DNA of 64,000 bases from Pilaira anomala (Eukaryota; Mucoromycota; Mucoromycetes; Mucorales; Mucoraceae), in the NCBI GenBank assembly GCA_025716855.1, contig JAIXMQ010000030.1:248001-312000 (forward strand). Reading direction: 5' to 3'. Numbering within the stretch: the first letter of the stretch is position 1; the number at the start of each line of letters is the position of its first letter. The notes under the pieces were generated by a model. That model saw only the letters and a program-made list of their open reading frames with translations, ran no database searches and was not told where the DNA came from. Shown piece after piece: positions 44,394 to 56,775 of this stretch. The translations under genes and the position numbers were made by a program.

Positions 44394-44497
44394 TTTTTTT
44401 AAAAAAAAAAAAAAAGTTTTTATTAAAAGTCTATATATATATATATATATATATATCTCTTTCTTTGTGTGTAAAAATGATAATTATCGGTATTAAT

Positions 44498-45247
44498 TTA
44501 ATGGTAATCCATTGGACTATTTTTTTTGTTATTAGAAGACGACTTTAGGCCACGCATTAAATTGGGCAAGACTTCTCTTCTCCATTGATCTTTACAAGCT
44601 TTCTTGGCTCTACCAACAGCAAGAGAGATACGATCCCATCGAATGGTTGTCATATCATCCAATTCTTTTTCTTTTACAATAGCTTCTAATAACTCTAATC
44701 TTTCTGCATCTTGCCATCTTGGTTTTGGTGAAGGAGTATTTAAGGCAGGTTGTTGTTGTTGTTGTTGTTGTTCTTCATTAAAATAACAAGACATATCAAT
44801 TAATTTCATTTCATTTGTATTATGTCTAGCTACATCCGGTGCAGATACAACGACAGGAGGCTTTCTAGGACGACCTCTTCGACGAGTAGTAAAGGTAGCA
44901 GCACGAGCCAAGAGACCTGCTTTACTTTTAGTAGAAGAAGCAACGGATCGAAGAGAAGAAAAGGAAGTAGAATTGGATAAAGGAGGTATCAAAGTCTTTT
45001 GTGGATATTGTTTTGTGGATGAATAAATACTACTAGTATCATCATACAAGACTATATTTGAGCCAGATGCCCAAGAATGATTTGGGTGTAAATAAAATCG
45101 ATCACATTCTGGATGATGAGGTAAATTCAAGTTGGAAAGTGAAGGAAGTGGTTCATTATTGTCCTTTTGTAATGGGTGAATTGGGTTTAATGTTGCAAAA
45201 TGATGAGGTGCTTGAATCTTTATTAACACTCCTTCTTCTTCCATCAT
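44498..45247 (-). CDS. AT-hook and Myb/SANT-like DNA-binding protein
   Basis: Single-exon gene of 249 residues. Residues about 120-130 carry an AT-hook (RRRGRPRKPP), which binds the minor groove of A/T DNA. A polyGln run of eight is at about 160-167. A Myb/SANT-like helix-turn-helix follows from PRWQDAERLELLEAIVKEKE through RWDRISLAVGRAKKACKDQW. The N-terminal half is Ser/Pro/His-rich. The make-up suggests a nuclear transcription regulator, but targets are unknown. It converges on the CBS-like gene with about 105 bp between stops. The alternative start a codon later (MEEEG) would make little difference. Confidence 0.75.
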   Translation of the reverse strand: MMEEEGVLIKIQAPHHFATLNPIHPLQKDNNEPLPSLSNLNLPHHPECDRFYLHPNHSWASGSNIVLYDDTSSIYSSTKQYPQKTLIPPLSNSTSFSSLRSVASSTKSKAGLLARAATFTTRRRGRPRKPPVVVSAPDVARHNTNEMKLIDMSCYFNEEQQQQQQQPALNTPSPKPRWQDAERLELLEAIVKEKELDDMTTIRWDRISLAVGRAKKACKDQWRREVLPNLMRGLKSSSNNKKNSPMDYH

Positions 45248-45780
45248 TTATCAGGTATTAAATAAAAAGTGAGTTATTATTATTTTTTTTATTTCCTTCT
45301 TTTTTATATATATTTTTTCTTTCTTTCATTGTTCAGTATATTTATATCATTCATATATGTATATTTCATTATTTACCGTAAAAATATTTATTTTATAAAC
45401 AACATTTAAATTAGACGTGCATTGGAAAAAAAAAATTAAGTTTCACACACACACTGACGCATTAATATCACAGCCCACCAGTACTTTTTTGATCATTTTA
45501 CCTCTGACAGAGAAAGAATGTAATGTACAATATGTACACGTATTTGTCACACACACACACATAAGTCTAAAATTAGGAAAATGAGGGGGAGGAGAAGGAT
45601 AATGAACCTACTAAAGACAAGAATATCGTAATATGCATCTAATAAAAAGGTCCAAGTATATTTAATAACTCGTGTTATAAAGGAGGAAAAAGGGGTTTAT
45701 AATATCAAAGGAGTGTGTGTGTGTGTGTGTGTGTGCAAGTAAATACTATTTTATTGTTTTATATATATATATATATATTT
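45248..45780. other. spacer between the Myb-like and transporter genes
   Basis: Both neighbours are on the minus strand. About 530 bp with CA repeats at 45446-45454 and 45551-45561, a GT repeat at 45713-45733 and a TA tract at 45761-45777. No coding frame is convincing. Confidence 0.45.
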
Positions 45781-47464
45781 CTAAAGTAATCGTTGTATGT
45801 TAAATGTCAAACAAACAGACATGACCATAAATCCATAAGCAACCAAGAACAAGGCACAAATACGTTTCCAATGCCAACCATCATGTAACTTAAAATAAAA
45901 TAAACCAGGAAGAATAAATGAAATTGTTGTTGAACCAGTGGAACCAACAAATGAAAGAACTAAATCTAATTGAGAGATACTGATGGCTACAAAATAACTT
46001 GCAATCACAATTGAAAGTGTAACAATCATAAATCTTTTATATGAAAATACAACAGAGACAGAAGTAGTAGTAGTAGCAGCAGCAGATTTATGTTGAATAT
46101 GATCTATAATTTTATCAATCGAAGCTCTACATGGATGTGCTTGAAGTGGGTAACTAAAGATGACAAGGATGACAATTGCAAGTCTACCATAAGCAACAAA
46201 ATAACTTTGAGGGTCTAAAAAAAAAAAAGATAAATAATAAATAATCGTAATAATACATTAAAGTAAAAAAGATTTTCTTACATTCAAGAATAATATTGCC
46301 TAATACATCTTTGCCGAAACTAAGATAACCGATAATGGCAACTAATTCATAAATAAAAGTTGCTGAACCAATCGAACCAAAGATAACTTTAATAATTGAT
46401 TTTTCACTATTATCTTCCAACTCATTATATACTGAGAATATCTGTATTAAAGGAATGTTATTTAAAAACTATATATATATATATATATATATATACACGG
46501 ATATTCTTCTTACGTTTTGATGACAGGTAAAGGCAAAGATAAAGACAGGTAATTGTCCAAATATTTTAGTAGTCAAATGAAAATATTCGATCGATTCAGG
46601 TGGTGGAGGTGGAAAATTAGGTGTGATGAAATGATAAATCACGATAATAACCAAGTAAGCCACAGCAAATAAAGCGATTAAGCTTGTATATTTAAGTGAA
46701 TCTAATTTTCTCAAGAAACTTAATGGACCTACTGCTGTAAATATACATAATGTAATCCAAAATCTTCTATCCATTAATAATTCATTTGATTCGGCGTTAT
46801 GAAAAAAGGACCGAATGACCTAATTTGTGTGTGTGTGTGATCAATATTAACGTCATTTTTTTTTTTCTTTTTTGCTTACTTGTGGCATTAAATCTCCCAT
46901 AATGATTAAATAACTGACAGCTACTCCAAAGCATTTAATTGCAATAGCCAAATCGAAAAAGATACCTAATTTGGGCCAAGTTAATTTCGATAGGGAAGAG
47001 AACGATGCATTTCTGCCTCCTACTTTATCTGCACATCTTGCTAAAAAATAAAGTCCTAGTCCAGATGTAAGTGCTGCATACATGATGATAAAAATGCCTG
47101 GAATCAACCCAACTGACGCAAGCGCAGCAGGCTAAAATAAATTATATGAGCAATAAGTATATACATATATATATATATTCAAATAGTCATATATATATAT
47201 ATATATATTTACCATGGCCAGCATGCCTGTACCAAGAATTGTATTGGAAAGGTTAATAGAAGCACTGGCAATAGTAGCACTAGGTTCTTCAAAACAAATA
47301 TCCTCTTCATTGCAAATGGAGGAATCTTGTGTAGAATTTGTTAACAATGGTCTTTGTTCATCTAAACAAGGTCCAATATCTGAAAACACAGATATAGCTG
47401 GTGTTGAAGAAATAGAAGAAGCTGACGTATCAATTGGCTCTATTATACTTTGATAATTTGTCAT
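45781..47464 (-). CDS. amino acid transporter, AVT/SLC38 family
   Basis: Multi-pass transporter of the amino acid/auxin permease superfamily, probably vacuolar by similarity to fungal Avt proteins (inference). The N-terminal 70 residues are hydrophilic, followed by the family signature SASINLSNTILGTGMLAMPA (about 47215-47270). Further membrane segments include IPGIFIIMYAALTSGLGLYF, FWITLCIFTAVGPLSF, YTSLIALFAVAYLVIIVIYH, FIYELVAIIGYLSFG, LAIVILVIFSYPLQAHP, and the last pair near IVTLSIVIASYFVAISISQL and ICALFLVAYGFMVMS. About five exons separated by short introns with TA repeats. Ten to eleven membrane segments and about 480 residues fit the family. Confidence 0.88.
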
Positions 47465-47600
47465 TTTGATAAATATTTATTTTGTAAAGAGAGAGAGAGA
47501 GAAAGAAAGAAAGAGAGAAAAAATAGGGTCTAGAATTTATATTTATATTTATATAATATTTTTTGTACTCTTTGTTGTAAACCAATCGGAATCCAAAGAT

Positions 47601-50600
47601 CTATTTCACTCTTAAAACGGCACGAACATCCATCAAAAAGGCTAATAAAGCTTCTTTAAATCCAGGTACAATTCTATTTGGCGGTAACCCTTGTTGAGGT
47701 GTTGCACTATCTAATTTTTGAAAAGCGAGTAACAAACGGGATTGAATCTCGGTAGATTGTTGTGAAATAATTTGATTTGCTAATACCATATAAACCTCCT
47801 ATATTATTATAAAATTAAGATAAGTCTGTTTTCTATCTATTACATATTATTTATGTTTTACCCTTTGTGTACACACTAATGCAAGTAAAGCGTCAGATGC
47901 AGCATCAATTACGTTTGTATCTAAATGTTGAAATAATAAACAATCAAGTAATGCTTGCAAGAACTTCTGAAGAGGCTCTTTAATGAATTCAACATTTCCA
48001 CCATGTGTTTGTTGATGATATACCCACATTGACAATGGTGCAATTGCATGTAATGTTAAAATATTTACATCCGAAATATCATGCCTTATACCATATTCTA
48101 AACTTGCCATTAAATTATTAAATAAGGGTGAAGGTAAACTAGATAATTTATCTGGAAAGACTTCAATCATATGAGAAATCAGTTGAATATATTGCTGACA
48201 TAGACTTGGAATCTTTAACATCTCCAAATCAATCATTGGAATGATGATATTAATTCCAAACAACACAACATCTGCAACATCTGACCCTCCATTATGTTGT
48301 TGTTGTTGTTCTTTTCTGCTAAAGTCTTCAAGTCCCGATGCCATCATATTCGATAACATGACCAAAACAATGGAAATATCTGCATAAGGTTTATCTTCTT
48401 CTTCTTCTTGTGTATGCATTCTCTTTTTGCCTTGATTGGTTGTACCATAAATCTTTAATATCTCAATAATCGTACCAAACAACATTTGTTTATCCTTTTC
48501 ATTTAATAATCCAAAATCAAGTCGATTACAGAGATCTGAAAATAATTGTAAAATCGCTAATTGAACTTCAGGTGCTTGCTTATATAAATTCATCAATTGT
48601 ACAAAACTTTCAAAAAATCTTGTACAAAATCCAAAGATCGTTTGTGTGTTACTGTATTGACATGCTAATGCTAATCCATCAAACATTTCTAATGCGTTAA
48701 TCACCTTGTTGATAATATCTCCTCTTTGATAACATTGTCCAAAGTCACTTCGATGTAAAAGAGAGCTTAAACAATCCTATTATAAAACCAATTTTTGAGT
48801 TACACTTATATATATATATATATAAATACAAATAATCTTACCTCAATCATTTTAAACATGAGCCCAAAGTAGTTGTTACGTGTAGTTTCATCTACAGCAA
48901 AACTAGAAATAGTAGCAATTGTTTGAATCAATGAATTATGAACAACCTCAGGCAACTGTTCTAAATTCTGTGTGATAAATTGTACTAAATCAGGAAATCC
49001 TGCTGACTGTAATAACCCACTTTTTAAATTATTCGAAGTACCACACGTATGAAGCCAATTCACCAGTTGACCCAATACATCCGGATCCGCGTTCCAAAGT
49101 ATAAAATTCTTCTTCATCTGTTCAATAAAGAAATCGATCAGGGCAATACCTTGACCATCCGAAGGTCCTGGTCTACCAAACGCTTGAGCAAGATTGGGAC
49201 TCATATATCCATACTCATTTTCATCTACTAATAAATATGATTTACTCCATCTCTCCATGTACCAAATTAAAGTCTCGGCTACACGTGGACTACAGTTGGA
49301 TGCCTCCACTGTGGTTGAGCTGAAACTGGAACTAAATCTAAATAATTCGAAAAAGAGCTTGGATAAGTTGACAATGGGGTCTTGATCTAAAGGCAGTGAT
49401 CCAGAGAGTTGCATCAGTGAATCAGGAATCATGGGTTGCTCTCCTTTTCCAGTATCTGCAAGTATATGTCCTGCAATCAATATAATCCAATGTAATTGTT
49501 CATGAAGAAAGATCAATTCCTGTTCTATATAGATATATTTAAATATATTAGCCTTTCCCCGTATATATATATATATTCTTTTTTTTTTTTTTTTTTTTTA
49601 CCGTTGCTGTTGGTGGAAGTAAAATATCCTTTAAATGTCTCAAATCGTTCAAGTAATAATTGTTGAATACGTAGTAAAGAAGGTTGAGGATTTAATCTAC
49701 CTAATGTACCAATACACGTCAATTGATCTGCAAATGTATCCCAATCTTTAAACCCAGCATCAATTTCATCTTCTTCTTCATCCTCTTCAAGTACTAATTT
49801 AGCACGTTCAAGACGTGTGTTGATATAAGTATCTACAATTTGACTTGAAACGTGGGTCATGTATTGTGTCAAGTGTTGTATTTGTTCTGCTGTTAAACCT
49901 GATTTAGGGTCTCCACCACGTAAATCATTTGGTTGAACAATCTCAGCTATAAATATATTTTTTTTAAAAATTCAAGTAAATAATGAAGGGATTTATTGTA
50001 TATACTTTACCCATTTTAACCCAGGTTTGTAAACATTCATCACATGATTCACCAATCCAACCTTCATCTACATCTGTTACAGTGCCTGCAAGACAACTGA
50101 CGGTGATAATACCTACTTCGTTCAAGAATTGAAAGAAATCGGGGATAGAACAAAGGATTGGAAGTGATGCATTTTCTAATAATCGACGAATCATTTGGAT
50201 TGTACCTAACATTTGAGGTCCTTGCTCACTTAATGCATCAGGACTTGTTCCAAATATAGTAATACTATATAGAAACAAAAAATTAATATCATCTTCATCC
50301 GTCTTTAAAAAAAAAATAAAAATCTTTACTCGCTCATCATCTTTCGAATGCCTTGAATCATGGTGGTTTCATAAGATTTAATCATATTATAATCATTGTT
50401 AAAGAAATCTTGTTGAAATCCACAAAGTTGAACCAAACATTGTCTACAACGATGCCCTAAACGATCATCATCCTGTACAAGTGTATAAGCCTATAAAAAA
50501 GATATATAAAAGGAAAAATGAATATTTTTTTGATCCAAATCATCGCAAAAAAAAAAAAAAAAAAAAAAAATGCTTACGTACCATAAAGAATAACCACAAG

Positions 50601-51040
50601 ACTTCACTACTTCCAACCACAGGTTGCCAATTCTTTGGAAAGACAACATAAGTCTTTTTAGCAGAAGAAGGGCCATCCTCACGATCAAAATCATCTAGAT
50701 CTAAACCTTTTGCAAATGTACCTGGTAAACTTGGGGTTGTATTTGTCTCTTCGAATTCCCATTGTAATATCTTTTCAGCAAGTAATAACATTTCTACCAA
50801 GACCGAGGGTACGTTATTAGGTAAATGTTGTACAATCGAGACAAATTGGTGTAATTTTGTAATCGTCTGCTCAAATAAGGGTAATAAAATACGTGTCTCG
50901 AAATATACTTTACAGTTATGATGGTGCTCCCAAGTTAATCCAATTGTGGTTGATTTGGTGTTGGAGAATTGATCTACGAGTGCGTTTGCGAGGGCCAGCC
51001 CAAGTACTTGCTACAAAAATAAAAAATTTAGCGTTTGGTG

Positions 51041-51071
<31 letters not shown>

Positions 51072-51243
51072 CTGTCTTCTTACTGCATCGTCCGATTCCA
51101 TTTGTAACAATTGCTTAATATGAAGAAAGATCGCTTCTCTATCTTGATCAGTGACATCAAATAAACTACGTTTGGTGATCAATGAAGCTGCTAATACAAG
51201 TTGATCACGAACAAACTTTGGTAACCTATAAAGAGTTTCAATA

Positions 51244-51283
<40 letters not shown>

Positions 51284-52012
51284 GTCAACTTTTTTCTTAC
51301 GTTGGTCTCTGAAGACAATATTCAATCATGTAGTTCTTAAGTTGAATTAAATCTCTTTGTTCATAAAGTGTATAATCTCTCACTGCAATATCACCTATAG
51401 CTAAAGTCACTTGGAACTGAACCATAGGACTTTGTGCATGGTCTTTTCTTTCAAGTTAGTTTTTTTTTTTTTTTTTTTTTTCCTTGAGAGTTTTTTTTAT
51501 GCTTATATTTACCTAAAATATATTGACAAGCGGGTAAAACTTTGGGAATTTGACGGAACTGAGTCAAGACTTGTTCTGCTGCAGCTCTTGTTGCAGGTAC
51601 CTAATAAATATTTTTGTAAGTGATCTACTCTCTTTTACCGTTTCTTTTTTTTTTTTAGGTTACCTGAAAGTCAGAACAAGCTTCTTCAAACTGCTTGAAA
51701 ATAGCAGCATTCTCTGGGTCTTGTGCTCTCTCCATTTCTAAACCTGTTTGAATAAGAAAGAAAGAAAAAAAAAAAAAAGCTTTTTTTTTTTTTTTTTTTT
51801 TTTTTTTGGACGATTGAACGTGACTTGTAAAGCGTTTGTGTCAAAACGTTTATTGAGATGAAACATGTCAGTGAAATAGTTTAGACATACAAGTTTATCG
51901 CTCAGTGTATAACGCTCGAGCAGAAATGTAGTGTCTGAATTTTTATTTTTAAGAACCAAACGGTGTTTTTTTTTAATACACCTGAACCTGAAAAATTAGT
52001 TGTTGGAGCCAT
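47601..52012 (-). CDS. XPO4: exportin-4 (karyopherin beta)
   Basis: Nuclear export receptor of the importin-beta family; in animals it exports eIF5A and Smad3. About 14 exons on the minus strand, HEAT-repeat helices throughout. Diagnostic blocks match the family: LHWIILIAGHILADTGKGEQ (about 49430-49490), SADVVLFGINIIIP-like block (about 48240-48290), KIPSLCQQYIQLISHMIEVF, LFNNLMASLEYG, and the C-terminus FKEALLAFLMDVRAVLRVK. The start MAPTTNFSGSG lies before a 230-bp first intron that contains a T/A homopolymer pair near 51764-51807. Length near 1,100 residues fits. Exportin-4 is absent from baker's yeast but kept in early fungi as far as I know. Exon borders in the 5' half are less certain. 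Confidence 0.9.
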
Positions 52013-53361
52013 ATTTACTTTTCAAATGTTACAGATTTCCTGCTATTTTTGAAACGAAGTTTGGCGATAATTTTAGAACAAAGTTTGACAATAATAGAAA
52101 GTGATTGATTAGTAAATACATTTATTTATTCTTACATGAAAAGAAACCAAATACCTTGAATATCTTAAGCGTCAACCCCAGAAGGAAATTTAAGGAATTG
52201 CGCCGGTTAACTATAAAAAGCTCTCTTCAACTCAAAAATAATGTTCCTAAAGTTCAGGACAGCAGTTAAATCTCAACTCGATATTCTATGGCAATTGAAT
52301 ACATTCGTGTTGTCCTCTTATTTCAGCCCTTTTGTATTGGTACATCTAGCTACTTACAGAAATATTAGCGTACTGTTTTACAGCATATATGAAAAAAAGA
52401 GTTATAAGGTATATCTGAAAAATCCAGACGCATTGCCGTTGGACTTTTTTTTTTTTTAAAAAAAAAAAAAATTGAAATGGTCTTTGCAGCACTTTTTAAT
52501 TTTTCAAGTTTAAGGTTTTGACAAGAGAGATTACTAGATATACTTGATGATTTGTATCCATTTAAAAGATATACTTTAACTAACATGCCCTTTGTTTTTT
52601 TTTTCCCACACAACATAATATTCATCTAATTTTGTTTAAACAACCCTGACATCTAGCCCTCAAAAGTATTGGGAGATCAAGTACAAATATAACCATTTGT
52701 AATTTAATATACAGTGACAGGGATTCTTACCATTTTTAAGCTACTTCTCCCCGGTTTCTTTACATAACAGATACGTACTTCTATATATGGTATGTCGATC
52801 CGAAAATTAACGATTGGTAAAAAAAAAAAATGGAGGGAAGAAAACTCTGAAATTTATACATCCGTTTTCGTAAGAAGCTATACGATATTTATTCGAATCA
52901 GAATTTAAAGCCAAGTTTATAACACTAATCTTGGTGGATTAACTGATGGACCTGAAACTTTTGAATACATACATAATCGATCGTGTATGTGTCTGAATAT
53001 GTAAGTTTTTTATGGTATCATTATTTTGTATGAGTCAATTGTCAAAGACCTTTTGATTTTTTTTTTTTTAATGAAAAAAGTTTTGTTCATTACAAAATTT
53101 ACCTTTCTGATGAGGAGTTAAACCTACTTTGCTCCTATATAAATCGAAACTTTTATCATAATAGGAGCCAAAAAGCTAATGCTGCAATGATCAACAAGGA
53201 AAATTGATTAGTCAAGATTATTTTTAGACGAGCAATTTTTTTTTTTTTTTTGCATATACCAAAAAAAAAAAAAAAAAAAAAAAAGTTTATAAACAATTAT
53301 CTTTATTTTAATTTTAACTTTGTTTTCTTATTTTTTTTTTTTTTTTTTTGAAAAAATACAG
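52013..53361. other. divergent spacer between XPO4 and the NRPS-like gene
   Basis: About 1.35 kb. A plus-strand frame at 52241-52459 and a minus-strand frame at 52365-52625 are short and broken by T runs; neither resembles a known protein. A T run followed by A run sits near 53240-53284. The sequence just before 53362 (T run then AAAAAATACAG) resembles an intron end, so a non-coding 5' exon of the NRPS-like gene is possible. Confidence 0.45.
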
Positions 53362-56300
53362 ATGATTCCATGTATCTCTTCGGATCGTTTTGATTTTAAA
53401 GACACTTTATCCGCTTCGAATCACTTTAAATCCTTTATAAACTATGTCGATTATCAATGCAAGGTTCATGCAAATAAGCAGTTTATAAGTTACGGTGTCC
53501 AAAATGGTTTTAAGGGCTTAACATATGCCCAAGTTGATCTACTTTCTACCAACTTTGCCTGTAAATGGTCCGAGGCAACAAGAGACGTAACGGTAGCTTC
53601 CTTTATTAGCGATCATAATGTAAACTATCTGATCGTTATGTTGGCTTTGATGAAACTACGGGTTACCATGATGACTGTTTCTCCTCGAAACTCTGGACCT
53701 GCTGTTATCAACCTACTAGAGAAAACACAGTCTAAACTTTTGATCACAACTACAAAGTATGAACCTGTAGCCCAGGCCTCTGCTTCTAAAGTCTCTGGTG
53801 TCAAGGTGATTGTGATCGATACAGAATTTGATATAGAAGCACTTTTATTAGAACCCTTGAACCCAGATCACGCAATATTACTCAATAAAAACTTTTCGGA
53901 TGAAGATATTGAAAAGTGTGTTTTAATCATTCATAGCTCTGGATCAACTGCATTTCCCAAACCTATTCAACTTTGCAATCGATACCTATTCAATGTAGTT
54001 AATTTTTTTCATGTTATTAACTCTAAAGAAGGATCTATAAAGATTGACCAGAATGATGTTTTTCTTAGCTGTGCACCATTGTAAATATATATATATATAT
54101 ATTTTGCATGATACTGATATTACCCCTTAAATAGTTTTCATATATACGGATTCTTCGCTGGGTTTAATTCACTCAGTTTTGGTGGTAAAGTAGTTTTTCT
54201 GGAAAAGATACCTGCTTCACAAAAAGATATCGATCAAGCATTAGAATACAATAAATGTACAGCCATGTGTGCTACATCTTTGGTTTATGAACAAATGATT
54301 CCTTACCTTAAAGAAAAGAATGATTTTTCTAACGTGAGACGTCTCAAGGTTGCAATGTACGCTGGCGCTCCACTCAAGCTCGAAGTAGGTCAATGGCTTC
54401 TTGATCACGGCTTAAACATTAGGAACTCATATGGTACAACAGAGACAACTGCTGTCTTGGCTGCCGATTTTTATTCAACTACAAGTGATAATTGGTACTC
54501 ACTTTCTCCATACCGAAATCATATGTCTGGCTCCTTTGACTGTGCTTTTGAAACAGAAGATATAAATCAACCAGAAGTCAAACATTTGTATGTACGTGCT
54601 GGCTCACCTGGTTTAGCTCTCGATATTTCTAATCGTCCTGATGGAGGGTATAGTACAAACGACTTGTTTATAGAGAACCCCAATTTTCCTGGATACTATA
54701 TTTATATGGGTCGTCGTGATGATATTCTTATCATGGAGAATGGCGAGAAAACAAATCCTGCGCCTATGGAATGTACTCTTCGTATGCATCCCATTATCAA
54801 ACAAGCAGCTGTGATCGGTCACGGCCGTCAATGTACATCTGTTCTTGTTGAAATCAATATGGAATACGCAATAAAATTTAGCCCAGAAGAGATTACTTCT
54901 GAAGTGCATAAAGCAGTTGAAAATGCCAATAAAGAATGTCCTAACCATAGCACGATACTTTCTCAAATGGTGAAAATCTTACCACTCGATCAAAATTTAC
55001 CTTCTACAGATAAAGGCAATGTAATGCGAAAGAAAGCTGAAGTCTTGTATTCGGATATTATCGAGCAACTGTACAAGGATTTCTTAGAAGGTCCTATCAC
55101 CAAAAAGAAATTAAATGAGGGAGATGATGATACTTCTACTTGGACTGAGAAACAGATTGATTATTTTTTGGTGAATCGTGCGGCTAAAGTTCTTAATCTT
55201 CCTGAATCTACTTTTAACAATCGTTTGAAGTCTTTGTTTGACCACGGACTCACTTCTCTCACTGCGATTCAACTACGTAACTACATAGCCGAACGCTTTG
55301 ATCATGTTCCTCAGAACTTTATATACCAACATCCTAGTATTGCTGCCATGTGTAAATTGTTTATGGGCACTATAGAGGAGGATCCTAATGTGTTAACTGA
55401 AAAAAGATATGAAGAAACTCAACAGTTAGCTCTAAACTATATCAATCAGGCCAAAATAGATTTTCCTGTAGCCGTAAATATGTATGATGAAAATCAGGAT
55501 AAAGTCATTCTGCTGACTGGTGTCACAGGATCCTTGGGGTCATTTATTTTACAAGACCTATTGTTAGATCCTTCGGTTAAAAAAGTATATGCAATGGTCC
55601 GTGGAAATCCTGACGAAATGATAAAACGATTAATGAAAGCTTTTGAGTTTCGTTTTCTCGATACATCTCTGCTAAAAGATAATCGAGTTGAAGTTTTACC
55701 AATGCGGTTGAATGAACCATTTCTAGGATTCAGCGATGAAAAATATTTTGAGCTCAAGAAGGAGGTTACAATTGTTCAACACTGTGCTTGGCTATTAGAT
55801 TTCAATTTAACGATTGATCATTATGATAAGGAATGCATTGCGCCTTTTTACAATTTGGTAAAGTTTGCTTTTCGTAAAGTCAATCCTATGCATATCCATT
55901 TTATTTCAAGCATTTCTGCTAGTGCCCGGTATGGCAACATAATCCCGGAGGAATTCTTGCCTCTTGATTCTCGTCTTACTATGCCATTGGGTTATTCACA
56001 ATCCAAGTTTGTGGTTGAAAGTCTGTTTCACTATTTGACAATTCAAAAGAACTTTCCTTGTTATATTGAGCGTCTCGGTCAAGTATGCGGTGACTCGATC
56101 AACGGTATATGGAATATGTCGGAGCAATACCCTTTGATGTTTATTGGTGGTGGAGCCATGATGCATAAGATGCCTAATTTAAATACTCATGTCGACTGGA
56201 TTACCGTTGACTCTGCCGCTGCTGCCATTGTTGACATCATGATGCGTACAGCCTACTTGCCTGCAACCAAAAACAAATCTGTCTATCACATTGTAAATCC

Positions 56301-56601
56301 GAACACGATCAGCTGGAATGATGTGCTTGAAGCCATGAAAGATAATGGCATGACGTTTGACGTGGTACCTTCATCAAATTGGGTTGATCTATTAACTAAA
56401 AATGATAAAAATCCTGCATACAAACTTATCAGTTTCTATGAAACTAATTTTAGAGGTGATTTCAAGATGCCTATCTGGGAAACGAAGAAGGCATGCGCTC
56501 TATCACCTTTTCTATCAAAATCTCCTATTCTCGACGCAAACTTATTTCGTAAATTTTTAACTCACTGGAGTTCTGTTAGATTTTACAATCCTGATGCTTA
56601 A
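53362..56601 (+). CDS. NRPS-like protein: adenylation, carrier and thioester reductase domains
   Basis: Two exons (53362-54080 and 54135-56601) join in frame to 1,061 residues. The adenylation domain (about residues 1-520) shows A3 HSSGSTAFPKPI, A4-like APFFHIYGFF, A5 NSYGTTETTA and the A7/A8 block YMGRRDDILIMENGEK. The peptidyl carrier domain (about 575-655) shows DHGLTSLTAIQLRN, with the Ser that takes phosphopantetheine. The reductase domain (from about 695) shows VILLTGVTGSLGSFILQDLL with its NADPH-binding glycines and the catalytic YSQSK. There is no condensation domain. Such A-T-R proteins activate a carboxylic or amino acid and release it as aldehyde or alcohol, as in fungal aryl acid reductases and Lys2. 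The substrate is not readable here. Lys2 itself is longer, so this is probably a secondary-metabolism reductase. Confidence 0.9.
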
Positions 56602-56775
56602 TATTATACTCATTTTTTTTTTTTGAAAATAAATAAGAAAATATTTCATTTTTTTTTTCACAGTTTGAAGTTATGTTAAATTGATGAGTATTTAATTAAA
56701 AATAGAGAGCTGGTTTATTTGTTTTTTTAAAAAAAAGAGAAATACAATATACAATAGAAAATACAAGAAAGAGAT

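Noticed and set aside
52241..52459. 72-codon frame in the XPO4/NRPS-like spacer
   Set aside because: Ends in a T run, no homology signal, and a comparable frame exists on the other strand.
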